Shown one piece after another: positions 25,831-36,301 of a stretch of DNA of 64,000 nt (position 1 is the first letter of the stretch; each line of letters begins with the position of its first letter). Made by a program: the position numbers and the translations under genes. Location of the stretch: the NCBI RefSeq assembly GCF_023806085.1, contig NZ_JAMSLX010000001.1, forward strand, positions 62,001-126,000, read 5' to 3'. The notes under the pieces were generated by a model, which searched no databases, was not told the DNA's origin, and worked only from the letters and a program-made list of their open reading frames with translations. The DNA is from Hephaestia sp. MAHUQ-44 (GTDB lineage Bacteria; Pseudomonadota; Alphaproteobacteria; Sphingomonadales; Sphingomonadaceae).

Positions 25831-28049
25831 TTCTTCCGCCCCTGATGGCGGATGTTGGCCGGCCGCCCGCGATGCTTGAAGACGCGCCCCGGCCGGGGCT
25901 TGCCATTGCCTCCGCGTGCGCCCCCGCCGCCGTCCACCAGCTCGAAACGCAGCGCGCCCGACACCGGATTGGCATCGGCCAGCCGCAATTTCAGTCGCTG
26001 CCCTGAGGCGTAGGTCTCGCCCGATTCCTCGCCGACAAGCCGTTGCGCCGCCTCGTCATAACGGAAATATTCGCGGCCCAGATCGCGCGCCGGCATCAGC
26101 CCGTCGCCGCCGATCCCCTCGACGGTCGCGAAGAAGCCGAAATTGAGCACCCCGGTGATCCGCGCATCGACCACCTCGCCGACGCGTTCGGCGAGATAGG
26201 CCGCGACATAGCGGTCAGTGGTGTCGCGTTCGGCCTCCATCGCGCGGCGTTCGAGCTGGCTGATGATTTCGGCGGTGCGCTCCATCTGCGCGGCCTCGTC
26301 ATCGGTGAGCGCGCCCGGCCCCAGCGCGAACGCCTGCACCAGCGCGCGATGGACGATGAGATCGGCATAGCGCCGGATCGGCGAGGTGAAATGCGCATAG
26401 CTGCCGAGCGCGAGCCCGAAATGGCCGTGATTGAGCGGCGCATAATAGGCCTGCGTCTGGCTGCGCAGCACCTGTTCCATCACCTGCGGCTTGAAATCGG
26501 CCTCGCCGACGCGCGCGAGGACGCGGTTGAAGGTCGCGGGCTTGATCACCTGCCCCAGCCCGAATTCGAGATCGAAGGTCTTGAGATAGTCCTTGAGCGC
26601 GACCAGCTTCTCGCGGCTCGGCGGTTCGTGGACGCGGTACATCACCGGCGCCTTTTTCCCCTCCAGCGCCTTCGCCGCCGCGACATTGGCGGCGATCATA
26701 TAATCCTCGATCAATTTGTGCGCATCGAGCCGCTCGCGCGGCGCCACCGAGAGGATACGGCCCTTTTCATCGAGTTCGATCCGCCGCTCGGGCAGATCGA
26801 GATCGAGCGGCTCGCGCTTCGTCCGCGCCGTGTAGAGCGCGCGCCAACACCCCCACAGCGGCTTGAGCGCCTCGATATGCTTGCCTTTGCCGGCATCGAT
26901 CGCCGCCTGCGCCTCCTCATAGGCGATATTGGCCGCGATCCGCACCGTCGCGCGCACAAACCGCCAGCTCTTGAGCGTGCCGTTTTTCGCGACCTGCAAC
27001 TGGCACACCAGCGCCGCGCGATCCGCCCCCTGCTTCAGCGAACACATGTCCGCCGACAGCGTTTCGGGGAGCATCGGCACCACGCGATCGGGGAAATAGA
27101 CGCTGTTGCCGCGCTTGCGCGCCTCGGTATCGAGCGCCGATCCGGGGCGGACGTAGAAGCTGACATCGGCGATCGCGACGATCGCCTGCCATCCACCCTC
27201 ATTGTCGGGGTCGTCGTCGGGCGCGGCCCAGACGGCATCATCGTGGTCGCGCGCGTCGGCGGGGTCGATCGCGACGATCGGCAGATGCCGCAAATCCTCG
27301 CGCGGCGCATCGGCGATCCGGTATCCCGACACGCGCTCGGCCTCGTCGAGCACCGCCTGGGGGAAGACATCGGGAATGCCGAGCTTCTCGATTGCGATCA
27401 GCGAGAAATTGCGCGCCTCGAACGGATCACCGAGTCGGGCGACCACCTTGGCACTGATCCGCGGCCCCCGCCCGCCCAGTTCGGCACGCACCAGATCGCC
27501 CGCCTCGGCGCCGCCGGTATCCGACACCGCAAATTCGCGCCGCTCCTTCTTCTCGATCCCCTGCAACCAGAAGCGCTCGCCGTCCTGCCGCAGCACGCCG
27601 AGCATCATCTCCTCGCTGCGTGCGATTCTTTTCATCGGATGCGCGATCCACCCCGTACCCGCCTCTTCGGTGCGCGCGAGAATGCGGTCGCCGACGCCCA
27701 GCGCGCTGCGTTTGCCGCGTTCGCGCACCCTGAGCCGCGGCGGCGGCGTATCGGCGTGCCAATGCTCGGGCACCGCCCACACATTGCCGCCGTCATCGAC
27801 ATCGGCGACGCGCAGCACGGTCACCCTGGGCACGCCGCCCATCTTGTGGAAAGCGCGACCGGGGGCCGAATCGATCAGCCCTTCGTCCGCCATGTCCTTG
27901 AGCAGCGCCTTGAGCGCGATCTTGTCCGCACCGCGAAGCGCAAAGGCGCGCGCGATCTCGCGCTTGCCCGCGGGCGTATCGCTGCTGGTGATGAAATCGA
28001 GGATCTGCTGTCGCGACGGCAGGCCGGGCTTCGGTTTTGGTTTCGCCAT
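25827..28049 (-). CDS. rnr: Ribonuclease R
   Basis: A 740-residue 3'-5' exoribonuclease that degrades structured RNA. A winged-helix N terminus (about residues 10-80, SRQQILDFITSS) is followed by cold-shock domains, the RNB catalytic domain with the metal-binding IDPADARDHDDAV, and a C-terminal S1 domain; the tail is Gly/Arg/Lys-rich. The start MAKPKPKPGLPSRQQ at 28049 was chosen because the open frame continues far upstream inside the antisense of proS. There is no clear ribosome-binding site. ykvA overlaps its stop, and proS ends 44 bp upstream. Confidence 0.95.
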   Translation of the reverse strand: MAKPKPKPGLPSRQQILDFITSSDTPAGKREIARAFALRGADKIALKALLKDMADEGLIDSAPGRAFHKMGGVPRVTVLRVADVDDGGNVWAVPEHWHADTPPPRLRVRERGKRSALGVGDRILARTEEAGTGWIAHPMKRIARSEEMMLGVLRQDGERFWLQGIEKKERREFAVSDTGGAEAGDLVRAELGGRGPRISAKVVARLGDPFEARNFSLIAIEKLGIPDVFPQAVLDEAERVSGYRIADAPREDLRHLPIVAIDPADARDHDDAVWAAPDDDPDNEGGWQAIVAIADVSFYVRPGSALDTEARKRGNSVYFPDRVVPMLPETLSADMCSLKQGADRAALVCQLQVAKNGTLKSWRFVRATVRIAANIAYEEAQAAIDAGKGKHIEALKPLWGCWRALYTARTKREPLDLDLPERRIELDEKGRILSVAPRERLDAHKLIEDYMIAANVAAAKALEGKKAPVMYRVHEPPSREKLVALKDYLKTFDLEFGLGQVIKPATFNRVLARVGEADFKPQVMEQVLRSQTQAYYAPLNHGHFGLALGSYAHFTSPIRRYADLIVHRALVQAFALGPGALTDDEAAQMERTAEIISQLERRAMEAERDTTDRYVAAYLAERVGEVVDARITGVLNFGFFATVEGIGGDGLMPARDLGREYFRYDEAAQRLVGEESGETYASGQRLKLRLADANPVSGALRFELVDGGGGARGGNGKPRPGRVFKHRGRPANIRHQGRKK

Positions 28050-28093
28050 CGTACGGGAGATACGGCCTCGCGCGGCGCGCGTCACCCGCGCAA

Positions 28094-29629
28094 TCAGTAA
28101 GCCCGGCCGATCAGGATGCGTTCCACCGCCGGCGCCCCGCTGAACACGCACGTCCCGTCCGCTTCGGCGGCATCGCGCGGCGCGTTGCGCACGGTGAGCT
28201 TGAGCGCCTTGAGCCGTTCCTCGACCTGCTTGAGCGCCGCGCCGGTCGGCCTGGCCCATTGCACCTCGACCCAGCCGGGATATTTGCCGCTTTTGGCGAA
28301 AAACGCCTCCACCCCGGCAAAATCGGTGATGCTGCGATCGATGTTGGCGTCCATCCGCGCGCGCGCTTCGGCATGAAGCCCGTGCTGGATGCCCTCGAGC
28401 AACCCGGCCGCGTCGCCGACGAAAGCATCGCGCGCCACGATCGCCGAATCGAGCTTGCCGTCGTCGCGGTACAGCCGATCGCGGCGGATCACCGAGACAT
28501 TGCCGCCCGCCACATCGCGCCCGCCGACCTCGACGACGATCGGCGCGCCCTTCTTGACCCAGCCCCAACGCTTGACCGCCGCCTTGGCCGGCTTCAGATC
28601 GAGCAGCACGCGCATCGGCTCGCCGAGCACGCTCTGCTGCGCCAGCTCGGCCTGAAGCGCGCGGCAATAATCGACGATCGCCGCATCCTCGGGATTATCG
28701 CGCAGCATCGGCACGATCACCACCTGCCACGGCGCGATCCGCGGCGGTACGCGCAAGCCGTCATCGTCGCCATGCGTCATGATGACCGCGCCGATCATCC
28801 GCGTCGACACGCCCCAGCTCGTCGTATGCGCCAGCTCGAACTGCCCCTCGGCATTCTGGAAGCGGATGTTCTGCGCGGCCGCGAAATTGGTGCCGAGGAA
28901 ATGCGAGGTGCCCGCCTGGAGCGCCTTGCCGTCCTGCATCATCGCCTCGATCGACCACGTTTCGACCGCGCCGGGAAAGCGCTCATGCTCGGGCTTCTCG
29001 CCCGCAACCACGGGCACCGCGAGGCAATCCTCCGCGAAGCTGCGATAGACTTCGAGCATCTTGAGCGTTTCGTCGCGCGCCTCATCGGCGGTGGCGTGCG
29101 CGGTATGGCCTTCCTGCCACAGGAATTCGCTGGTGCGCAGGAACATCCGCGTGCGCATTTCCCAGCGCACCACGTTCGCCCATTGGTTGATCAGCACCGG
29201 CAGATCGCGCCACGACTGGATCCAGCGCGAGAAGGCCGCGCCGATCACCGTCTCCGAGGTCGGCCGCACGACCAGCGGCTCTTCCAGCTTCGCCTGCGGA
29301 TCGGGGATCAGCCCGCCTTTGCCGTCGCCGATCAGCCGGTGATGCGTGACGACCGCCATTTCCTTGGCAAATCCTTCGACATGCTCGGCCTCCTTCTCGA
29401 AATAGGAGAGCGGGATGAACAGCGGGAAATAGCAATTGTCGTGCCCCGTCGCCTTGATGCGATCGTCGAGCAGCCGCTGGATACGTTCCCAGACGCCATA
29501 GCCCCATGGCCGAATGACCATGCAGCCGCGCACCCCCGATTCCTCGGCCATGTCGGCCTCGGTGATGACGGCCTGATACCAGGCGGCGAAATCCTGCTCA
29601 CGGGTGACGGAAAGGGCATGCTTGATCAT
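28094..29629 (-). CDS. proS: Prolyl-tRNA synthetase, archaeal/eukaryotic-like type
   Basis: A 511-residue class II synthetase. Motif 2 region VVRPTSETVIGAAFSRW and LPVLINQWANVVRWE, TRMFLRTSEFLWQEGHTAHAT, and motif 3 near GGRDVAGGNVSVIRRD can be read, and the protein ends in RAY. The order and the missing editing (INS) domain match the archaeal/eukaryotic-type ProS (type 3) and not the longer E. coli type. The zinc-binding Cys cluster of many archaeal forms is absent. The start at 29629 has AAAGG close by on the minus strand. It heads the proS-rnr-ykvA run and is divergent from the EamA gene. Confidence 0.92.
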   Translation of the reverse strand: MIKHALSVTREQDFAAWYQAVITEADMAEESGVRGCMVIRPWGYGVWERIQRLLDDRIKATGHDNCYFPLFIPLSYFEKEAEHVEGFAKEMAVVTHHRLIGDGKGGLIPDPQAKLEEPLVVRPTSETVIGAAFSRWIQSWRDLPVLINQWANVVRWEMRTRMFLRTSEFLWQEGHTAHATADEARDETLKMLEVYRSFAEDCLAVPVVAGEKPEHERFPGAVETWSIEAMMQDGKALQAGTSHFLGTNFAAAQNIRFQNAEGQFELAHTTSWGVSTRMIGAVIMTHGDDDGLRVPPRIAPWQVVIVPMLRDNPEDAAIVDYCRALQAELAQQSVLGEPMRVLLDLKPAKAAVKRWGWVKKGAPIVVEVGGRDVAGGNVSVIRRDRLYRDDGKLDSAIVARDAFVGDAAGLLEGIQHGLHAEARARMDANIDRSITDFAGVEAFFAKSGKYPGWVEVQWARPTGAALKQVEERLKALKLTVRNAPRDAAEADGTCVFSGAPAVERILIGRAY

Positions 29630-29787
29630 GGCGGGCCTTTGAGAATGACGCGATCTGCTAGACTGCCCGGACGGTGGCGTCCACCATCCACATGCCGCAC
29701 GACACCCGAAGCGGATTCAGCAGCGCCGAATCCTGGCGGGCCGGCGTGGCTTCCACGCAAGCCGATCACCCTCTAAGACCCACCCCC

Positions 29788-30693
29788 ATGACCTCCGCCG
29801 CGCCAGAGCGCATCTTTGCCGGGCTGGGCCTCAGGCTGCTCTCGGTAGGGCTGCTCGCGTCGATGCAGGCGCTGGTCAAACTCGCCGAGGCACGCGGCGC
29901 CAGCCTGCCCGAGACGATGTTCTTCCGTCAGGCGTGCGCGGTGCCATTGGTGGTCGCGTGGATCGCCGCCGGGCCGGGGCTGGCGAGCATCCGCACCCAA
30001 CGGATCGGCGCGCATCTCACCCGCACGATCGTGGGGCTGATGGGGATGGTGTGCACCTTCGGCGCGGTACTGCTGCTGCCACTCGCCGAGGCGATGACGC
30101 TGCAATTCACGGTGCCGATCTTCGCGACCATCCTGAGCGCGCTGGTGCTGCGCGAACCGACCGGATGGCATCGCTGGGGCGCGGTGATCCTTGGCTTTGC
30201 CGGGGTGCTGATCGTCGCACAGCCGGGCAGCGGCGCGTTTCCGCTCACCGGCGCGCTGGTCGGGCTGCTGGCGGCCCTGATGGTCGCGGTGATCGCGATC
30301 CTGCTGCGCCAGATCGGGCGTACCGAGCCCGCCGCGACCACGGTGTTCTGGTTCTCGGTCCTGTCGCTGCCGCCGCTCGGCATCGTCTATCTGTTCAACC
30401 TCCAGCCGCACGATCCCGCCACCTGGGCGGTGCTGGTCACGGTCGGGCTGGTCGGCGGGCTCGGCCAGCTCGCGATCACCGCCTCGGTGCGCTTCGCGCC
30501 CGTCTCGACGGTGGTGCCGATGGACTATTCGAGCCTCATCTGGGGCATCGCCTACGGCTGGCTGATCTTCGGAACGCTGCCGACCGAAGGCACCTGGATC
30601 GGCGCCCCCGTGATTATCGCGAGCGGCCTCTACATCGTCTATCGCGAACACATCCGTCATACCCGCAAAACCGATCGCGCGATCGGCGATTGA
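29788..30693 (+). CDS. EamA/DMT-family transporter
   Basis: A 301-residue membrane protein with about ten hydrophobic segments in two EamA halves; the first half ends in LREPTGWHRWGAVILGFAGVLIV and the second near SSLIWGIAYGWLIFGTLP and GAPVIIASGLYIVYRE, the classic drug/metabolite transporter pattern. The substrate cannot be told from sequence. The start MTSAAPERIF at 29788 was chosen by the first transmembrane segment; the longer open frame upstream is low-quality. It is single, followed by an R2 repeat. Confidence 0.88.
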   Translation: MTSAAPERIFAGLGLRLLSVGLLASMQALVKLAEARGASLPETMFFRQACAVPLVVAWIAAGPGLASIRTQRIGAHLTRTIVGLMGMVCTFGAVLLLPLAEAMTLQFTVPIFATILSALVLREPTGWHRWGAVILGFAGVLIVAQPGSGAFPLTGALVGLLAALMVAVIAILLRQIGRTEPAATTVFWFSVLSLPPLGIVYLFNLQPHDPATWAVLVTVGLVGGLGQLAITASVRFAPVSTVVPMDYSSLIWGIAYGWLIFGTLPTEGTWIGAPVIIASGLYIVYREHIRHTRKTDRAIGD

Positions 30694-30741
30694 GATGCTT
30701 GGGGGCGCCGGCCGGCCGGAGCGGCGAGCGTTACACCTACA

Positions 30742-30826
30742 CCGTTCGCCCTGAGCCTGTCGAAGGGCCGTTCTTCTTTCGACCCCGAAGAGTAGAACGG
30801 TGCTTCGACAAGCTCAGCACGAACGG
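30742..30826. repeat. CCGTTCG...CGAACGG palindrome (family R2)
   Basis: A full copy: CCGTTCGCCCTGAGCCTGTC at the left and CTTCGACAAGCTCAGCACGA at the right pair as arms, with the inner GGCCGTTCT / AGAACGGTG match. It lies between the convergent EamA and DUF938 genes and could serve as their shared terminator. Confidence 0.9.
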
Positions 30827-30848
30827 ATCGTATTCAGGGCCGGCCGCG

Positions 30849-31484
30849 CTACCGCCGCCTGAACACCAGCGACACATTGTTGGCAGGCATCTCGACCAGC
30901 CGGTCGAAGCCGAAACCGGCATCCTCGGCCGCGGCGCGCACCGCTTCGACGCGACGCAACCCCCAACGCGAATCGCGCGCCTTGAGCGCGGCATCGAACG
31001 CCTCGTTGCTCGGCGCGGTCGGCACCGCGTCACGCCGATACGGCCCGTAAAGCACCAGCGGCGCGCCCCGCGGCAAGATCCGCGCCGCCCCCGCGAACAA
31101 CCCCAGCGTCGCCTCCCAGGGGCTGATATGGACCATGTTGATGCACACACAGGCATCGGCACGCGCGATCGGCCAGTCGTCCGCCACCGCATCGAGATCG
31201 AGCGGCGCGCGCACGTTGGCCAGCCCCTCGCTCCACGCCACGATCGAGGCGCGCGCGTGCGGATCGGGATCGCTCGGCTGCCAGACAAGCCCCGGAAATT
31301 CGCGCGCGAAATGCGCGCAATGCTCGCCGCTGCCGCTCGCCACTTCGAGCACCAGCCCCGCGACCGGCAGCGCGTTCATCAGCACCTCGGCGATCGCCTC
31401 GCGATTGCGCCGCGTCGCGGGCGCATGGCGGCGCGGGCCCTCGGCCTCGGCATCGGCGGCGAGCCAGGGACGCTCGGTCATCAT
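30849..31484 (-). CDS. DUF938 methyltransferase-like protein
   Basis: A 211-residue protein with the DUF938 signature RRNREAIAEVL and VLEVASGSGEHCAHFAREFP, which resembles SAM-binding motif I, followed by WQPSDPDPHARASI and INMVHISPWEATLGLF. The fold is a class I methyltransferase; the substrate is unknown. Two in-frame ATGs (31484 and 31481) are equally plausible starts. It lies downstream of gcvPB on the same strand, 172 bp away, so operon membership is uncertain. Confidence 0.85.
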   Translation of the reverse strand: MMTERPWLAADAEAEGPRRHAPATRRNREAIAEVLMNALPVAGLVLEVASGSGEHCAHFAREFPGLVWQPSDPDPHARASIVAWSEGLANVRAPLDLDAVADDWPIARADACVCINMVHISPWEATLGLFAGAARILPRGAPLVLYGPYRRDAVPTAPSNEAFDAALKARDSRWGLRRVEAVRAAAEDAGFGFDRLVEMPANNVSLVFRRR

Positions 31485-31656
31485 GCGTGCCCCATGCCGG
31501 ACGCACTCGTGGCGTTGCCGGCATGAAGCATTCCGGCGTGCGACGGTGCGGCATCTCGGTCCATCGACGATCCCCTGATCGGTTCCGCCGGCAACCTAGA
31601 ACCTGTTCGCCGCCGATGGAAGCGACGTGCCCGCGCAGGGGGCGGATCGCGATCGC
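31485..31656. other. gcvPB-DUF938 intergenic region with a CATGCCGG dyad
   Basis: CATGCCGG at 31493-31500 is inverted as CCGGCATG at 31518-31525, again the core of repeat family R5. It could end the gcv transcript, but no T-run follows. No gene is seen in the rest. Confidence 0.5.
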
Positions 31657-33225
31657 CTATTCCGCGGCCTCGGCGAGCGCCGGGTCGTGCCACACCAGCA
31701 CCGGCTTGCGCGCGGCAAGCGTTTCGTCGAGCCGGCGGCGCGGCGCAAAATGCGGCGCGGTCTTGAGGCTTGCGTCGCCCGCCTTGGCACGCGCGGCGAC
31801 GCTGCGCAGCGCGCCGATGAACTGATCGAGCGCGGCCTTCGACTCGGTCTCGGTCGGTTCGACCAGCATCGCGCCGTGGACGACGAGCGGGAAATACATC
31901 GTCATCGGATGATAGCCCTCGTCGATCAGCGCCTTGGCGACGTCGAGCGTGGTGAAGCCTTCCGCAAAGCCGTCGTCCGAGAACAACGCCTCGTGCATGC
32001 ACGGCCCCGCGCCTCCGAACGGCGCGTCGAGCACGTCGTCAAGGCTCCTGAGCATGTAATTGGCATTGAGCACCGCATCTTCGGCTACCTGGCGCAACCC
32101 GTCGGCGCCATGGCTAAGGATATAGGCGAGCGCACGGGTGAACATCCCCATCTGGCCGTGGAACGCGACCATCCGCCCGAACGAGCGCGCATGGTGATCG
32201 CCCGCGGTCTCTTCCTCGACGATCCGTAAGCCCTCCGCGGTCTTCTCGACGAACGGCAGCGGCGCATAGGCCGCCAGCGCCTCGGAAAACACCACCGGCC
32301 CCGATCCCGGCCCGCCGCCGCCATGCGGGGTCGAGAAGGTCTTGTGGAGGTTGATGTGCATCGCATCCACGCCGAGGTCGCCCGGCCGCACGCGCCCGAC
32401 GATCGCGTTGAAATTGGCGCCGTCGCAATAGACATAGCCGCCGGCGGCGTGGACCGCGTCCGAGATCGCCTTCATCTCGCGCTCGAACAGCCCGCAGGTA
32501 TTGGGGTTGGTAATCATCACCCCCGCCACGTCGGGGCCCAGCCGCGCCTTCAACGCCGTCAGATCGACGCGCCCTTCGGCGGTGGCGGGAATATCCTCGA
32601 CACTGAAGCCCGCGAAAGCAGCGGTCGCGGGATTGGTCCCATGCGCGCTTTCGGGGACGAGGATGACGGTGCGCCCGCCCTCGCCGCGCTCCTCCAGCGC
32701 CGATCGGATCGCGAGGATGCCGCACAATTCGCCGTGCGCGCCCGCCTTGGGGCTCATCGCGACCGCGTGCATCCCGGTCAGCGTCACCAGCCAGTGCGCG
32801 AGTTCGTCGATCACCCCCAGCGCGCCCTGCACGGTATCGACGGGCGCAAGCGGATGAACGTCGGCAAAGCCCGGCAGCCGCGCGACCTTCTCGTTCAGGC
32901 GCGGATTGTGCTTCATCGTGCACGAGCCGAGCGGAAACAGCCCGAGGTCGATCGCGTAATTCTGCCGGCTGAGCCGCGTATAATGCCGCACCGCCTCGGG
33001 TTCGGACAGGCCGGGCAGCCCGATCGGCGCGCTGCGCTCGAGCCCTGCCAGCCGGCTCGGCCCCGTCGCGATCTCGGGAATATCGACCCCCGTCGTCGCG
33101 GTCGAGCCGATCTCGAAGATCAGCGGTTCGTCGAGCATCAGCGCGCGGTTGCCGGTGAAGGTCGGGGCATCGACGCCCCCCGCCTGCGGCGCTTCGGGGC
33201 GCCAGCCGCTCCGGTTGACGCTCAT
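31657..33225 (-). CDS. gcvPB: Glycine dehydrogenase (decarboxylating), subunit 2
   Basis: A 522-residue PLP enzyme subunit; with gcvPA it forms the P-protein of the glycine cleavage system, which decarboxylates glycine and loads the aminomethyl group on GcvH lipoate. The PLP-binding Lys lies in [35 protein letters not shown] and [11 protein letters not shown] are family motifs. It overlaps gcvPA by four bases (ATGA) and has GGAGG upstream. It is the last certain gene of the gcvT-H-PA-PB unit controlled by the glycine riboswitch at 36302-36498. Confidence 0.96.
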   Translation of the reverse strand: MSVNRSGWRPEAPQAGGVDAPTFTGNRALMLDEPLIFEIGSTATTGVDIPEIATGPSRLAGLERSAPIGLPGLSEPEAVRHYTRLSRQNYAIDLGLFPLGSCTMKHNPRLNEKVARLPGFADVHPLAPVDTVQGALGVIDELAHWLVTLTGMHAVAMSPKAGAHGELCGILAIRSALEERGEGGRTVILVPESAHGTNPATAAFAGFSVEDIPATAEGRVDLTALKARLGPDVAGVMITNPNTCGLFEREMKAISDAVHAAGGYVYCDGANFNAIVGRVRPGDLGVDAMHINLHKTFSTPHGGGGPGSGPVVFSEALAAYAPLPFVEKTAEGLRIVEEETAGDHHARSFGRMVAFHGQMGMFTRALAYILSHGADGLRQVAEDAVLNANYMLRSLDDVLDAPFGGAGPCMHEALFSDDGFAEGFTTLDVAKALIDEGYHPMTMYFPLVVHGAMLVEPTETESKAALDQFIGALRSVAARAKAGDASLKTAPHFAPRRRLDETLAARKPVLVWHDPALAEAAE

Positions 33226-34583
33226 GCCAGCACCTCCTCAAGCTCGACGGCGAAGGTTTCGACATCCTCGCGCGTGGTGGTTTCGGTCACCGCGACGACG
33301 AGCCCGTTCGCGAGCGCCGCCACCTCGGGATAGAGCCGCCCGAGCGACACCCCCGCCAGCACCCCGCGATCGGCGAGCGCGCGCACCACGGGGCGCGCTT
33401 CCTTCGACAATTTCAGCGTGAATTCGTTGAAGAAGCTTGTGTTGACGAGCTCGACGCCGGGCACCTGGGCCAGCCGTTCGGCCGCCGCCACCGCGCCCGC
33501 ATGGTTCACCGCCGCCAGCGTGCGCAGCCCCGCCTCGCCCAGCAGGGTCATGTGGATCGAGAAGGCCAGCGCGCACAATCCGCTGTTGGTGCAGATGTTC
33601 GAGGTCGCCTTTTCGCGCCGGATATGCTGCTCGCGCGTCGAAAGCGTCAGCACGAAACCGCGCTTGCCGTCGGCGTCGACCGTCTCGCCGCACAGCCGCC
33701 CCGGCATCTGCCGAACATATTGCTGCTTGCACCCGAACAGCCCGACATAGGGCCCGCCGAATTGCAGCCCGACGCCGATCGATTGCCCCTCGCCGACGAC
33801 GATATCGGCATCCATCTCGCCGGGGGATTTGAGCGCGCCGAGCGCCACCGGCTCGGTGACCACCGCGATCAGCAGCGCCTTCTTCGCGTGGCACGCGGCA
33901 GCCAGCGCCGAAAGGTCGCCGATCCGGCCCAGAATATCGGGATATTGCACCACGACGCACGACGTCTCGTCGTCGATCCGGTCGATCAGCGCGGCGGTAT
34001 CGGGCGCGGCATCGAAGGTCGGCGCGGCGGTCTCCAACACGTCGCCGGTAAACCGCGCCATCGTCCGCGCAACCGACACATAATGCGGGTGCAGCCCCGA
34101 CGACAGGATCGCCTTGCCGCGCCGCGTGATCCGCCGCGCCATCCCGATCGCTTCCCAGCACGCGGTCGAGCCGTCGTACATCGACGCATTGGCGACATCG
34201 GTGCCGAGCAGCCGCGCGACCTGCGTCTGGAACTCGAACAGCATCTGCAACGTGCCCTGCGCGATCTCGGGCTGGTACGGCGTGTACGCGGTCAGAAACT
34301 CGCCGCGCTGGATCAGATGATCGACCGAGGCGGGCACATGATGCCGATACGCCCCCGCGCCGAGGAAGAACGGCACATCGCCCGCCACCACATTCTTGCG
34401 CGCAAGCGCCGCCATGTGCCGCTCGACCGCCAGTTCGGAGGCGTGCATCGGCAGATCGCGAATCGGCCCGTCGAGCCGGGCCGAAGCGGGCACATCCACG
34501 AACAGGTCATCGATCGATTCCGCGCCGATCGTGGCAAGCATCGCCCGGCGGTCGTCAGGCGTAAGGGGCAGGTAGCGCATCAT
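33222..34583 (-). CDS. gcvPA: Glycine dehydrogenase (decarboxylating), subunit 1
   Basis: A 453-residue partner of gcvPB in the split P-protein. Family segments are [50 protein letters not shown] and [15 protein letters not shown]. Tandem ATGs at 34583 and 34580; the ribosome-binding site GGGGGAG lies in the edge of the palindromic repeat at 34592-34729, so the repeat and the initiation region are joined. It overlaps gcvPB. Confidence 0.96.
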   Translation of the reverse strand: MMRYLPLTPDDRRAMLATIGAESIDDLFVDVPASARLDGPIRDLPMHASELAVERHMAALARKNVVAGDVPFFLGAGAYRHHVPASVDHLIQRGEFLTAYTPYQPEIAQGTLQMLFEFQTQVARLLGTDVANASMYDGSTACWEAIGMARRITRRGKAILSSGLHPHYVSVARTMARFTGDVLETAAPTFDAAPDTAALIDRIDDETSCVVVQYPDILGRIGDLSALAAACHAKKALLIAVVTEPVALGALKSPGEMDADIVVGEGQSIGVGLQFGGPYVGLFGCKQQYVRQMPGRLCGETVDADGKRGFVLTLSTREQHIRREKATSNICTNSGLCALAFSIHMTLLGEAGLRTLAAVNHAGAVAAAERLAQVPGVELVNTSFFNEFTLKLSKEARPVVRALADRGVLAGVSLGRLYPEVAALANGLVVAVTETTTREDVETFAVELEEVLA

Positions 34584-34591
34584 CTCGTCTC

Positions 34592-34729
34592 CCCCTCCCT
34601 TTCAAGGGAGGGGCTAGGGGTGGGTGAGCAGCGTCGGGGCTCGATGCCCCGGCGGTGCTGTGGAGGCAGGCGTCGGAGGCTCGCATGCGCTCGCCACCCA
34701 CCCCCGGCCCCTCCCTTGAAAGGGAGGGG
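34592..34729. repeat. Palindromic repeat between gcvH and gcvPA (R1-like)
   Basis: Arms CCCCTCCCTTTCAAGGGAGG (34592 on) and CCTCCCTTGAAAGGGAGGGG (to 34729), each extended by GGGGTGGGTGAGC / GCTCGCCACCCACCCC. Each arm is itself palindromic, the same two-level design as the copies inside ileS and glyS, though with CTTTCAAG instead of CGCTTGCG at its centre. It sits inside the gcv operon and reaches the gcvPA ribosome-binding site. Confidence 0.9.
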
Positions 34730-34738
34730 AGAATCTGA

Positions 34739-35110
34739 TCACAATTTCGCGACGAACGCCTCATAGGCGCTCTCGTCCATCAACGCCTTGAGTTCGTCCG
34801 GATCGCTCAGCGTCAGCCTGAACATCCAGCCCTCGCCCTCGGCATCCTCGTTGACGAGCCCCGGCGTATCGCCGAGCGCGGCATTGCCCTCGATCACGCT
34901 GCCCGAGACGGGCGCATAGATGTCCGACGCGGCCTTGACCGATTCGACCACCGCGGCGTCGTCGCCCTTGGCGAAGGTCCTGCCCTCGTCGGGCACGTCG
35001 ACGAACACGATGTCGCCCAACTGGCCCTGGGCATAATCGGTGATCCCGACGGTGCCGGTGTCGCCATCGACATCGACCCATTCGTGATCTTCGGTGAAAT
35101 ATCGGCTCAT
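34739..35110 (-). CDS. gcvH: Glycine cleavage system H protein
   Basis: A 123-residue lipoyl carrier protein. The lipoylated Lys lies in [19 protein letters not shown] (ESVKA), and the end [27 protein letters not shown] is typical. It shuttles the aminomethyl group between the P and T proteins. It overlaps gcvT by four bases and is separated from gcvPA by the palindromic repeat. Confidence 0.97.
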   Translation of the reverse strand: MSRYFTEDHEWVDVDGDTGTVGITDYAQGQLGDIVFVDVPDEGRTFAKGDDAAVVESVKAASDIYAPVSGSVIEGNAALGDTPGLVNEDAEGEGWMFRLTLSDPDELKALMDESAYEAFVAKL

Positions 35111-36240
35111 TGCGCTGCTCCTCGGACGTAGCGGTGGGGAACGAACGGTGTCGTCGCGACGGTCGCTTCATGGACCTTGCCGCGCTGGGTAAGCTGGATG
35201 CGGGTGCCGGGCGCGGCCATCGCGAGCGGCACATAGGCCATCGCGATCGGCACCCCGAGCGTCGGCGCGAACCCGCCCGAGGTGACCTTGCCGACCGTCG
35301 AGCCGTCGCTATCGAGCACCGCGGCGCCCTCGCGCACCGGCTGGCGGCCATCGACCACCAACCCGACGCGCTTGACGATCGCGCCCTGCTCGCGCTCGAT
35401 CAGGATGCGCGCGGCGCCGGGGAAATTGGCTTCCGCGCGCCGCCGCTTGCTGGCGACCGCAAAGCCGAGATCGGCCATGATCGGCGTCGTCTCTTCGTCG
35501 AGATCGTGCCCGTAGAGCGGCATCCCCGCCTCGAGTCGCAGCGAATCGCGCGCGCCCAGCCCGATCGGCTTGACCTCGGGTTCGGCGACCAGCGCCTCGG
35601 CGAAGGCCTGCGCGTGCGCGGCGGGAAGCGAGATCTCGAACCCGTCCTCGCCGGTATAGCCCGAACGGCTGAGCCACAGCGGCACGCCATTCCATGCGAA
35701 CCGGCCGCCGTGCATGAACACCAGCGCCTCGACGCCCGGCACCAGCCGTGCGAGCACCGCGGCCGCCTTGGGGCCCTGCAGCGCGAACAGCGCATGCTCG
35801 TCCATCTGGTTGAGCGTGATCTCGTCGGGCAATTCGTACCGCAAATGCGCGATATCGTCATATTTCACCGCGCCGTTGACGACCATGTAGATGCCGTCTT
35901 CCCAGCGCGTGATCATCAGATCGTCGAGAATCCCGCCATTCTCCGCCAGCAGCAGCGAATATTTCTGGGTAAAGGGCTTCACGCCCTTCACGTCCGTCGG
36001 GAGCAGCGCCTCGAGCGCGTCGTCGAGCCCCTCGCCCGACAGGAACAGCTGGCCCATATGGCTGACGTCGAACAGCCCGGCCGCTTCACGCACCCACAGA
36101 TGCTCGGCCATGATGCCTTCATATTGAACGGGCATCATATAGCCCGCGAACGGCACCATCCGCGCGCCCTGCGCACGGTGCCAGGCGTCGAGCGGCAACA
36201 GCTGCGGCTCGATAGGGTCGAGGTCGGTTTCGTCGCGCAC
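35107..36240 (-). CDS. gcvT: Aminomethyltransferase (glycine cleavage T protein)
   Basis: A 377-residue folate-dependent enzyme that releases ammonia and makes methylene-tetrahydrofolate from the H-protein intermediate. Family motifs are [39 protein letters not shown] and [22 protein letters not shown]. The start is GTG at 36240, with ACGGAGG six bases upstream; no ATG is nearer. It is the first gene of the gcv unit, 61 bp after the second riboswitch aptamer. Its product, methylene-tetrahydrofolate, is the substrate of thyA elsewhere in the window. Confidence 0.96.
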   Translation of the reverse strand: MRDETDLDPIEPQLLPLDAWHRAQGARMVPFAGYMMPVQYEGIMAEHLWVREAAGLFDVSHMGQLFLSGEGLDDALEALLPTDVKGVKPFTQKYSLLLAENGGILDDLMITRWEDGIYMVVNGAVKYDDIAHLRYELPDEITLNQMDEHALFALQGPKAAAVLARLVPGVEALVFMHGGRFAWNGVPLWLSRSGYTGEDGFEISLPAAHAQAFAEALVAEPEVKPIGLGARDSLRLEAGMPLYGHDLDEETTPIMADLGFAVASKRRRAEANFPGAARILIEREQGAIVKRVGLVVDGRQPVREGAAVLDSDGSTVGKVTSGGFAPTLGVPIAMAYVPLAMAAPGTRIQLTQRGKVHEATVATTPFVPHRYVRGAAQ

Positions 36241-36301
36241 GCACGGCCTCCGTTATCTGAAAAGACGACGCATCGGCCGGTGTCCCGGTTCCGCTACGCC
36301 G

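Noticed and set aside
29639..29664. TTGAGA ... TAGACT as a promoter for the EamA gene
   Set aside because: The hexamers are only 14 bases apart, too short for a standard promoter.
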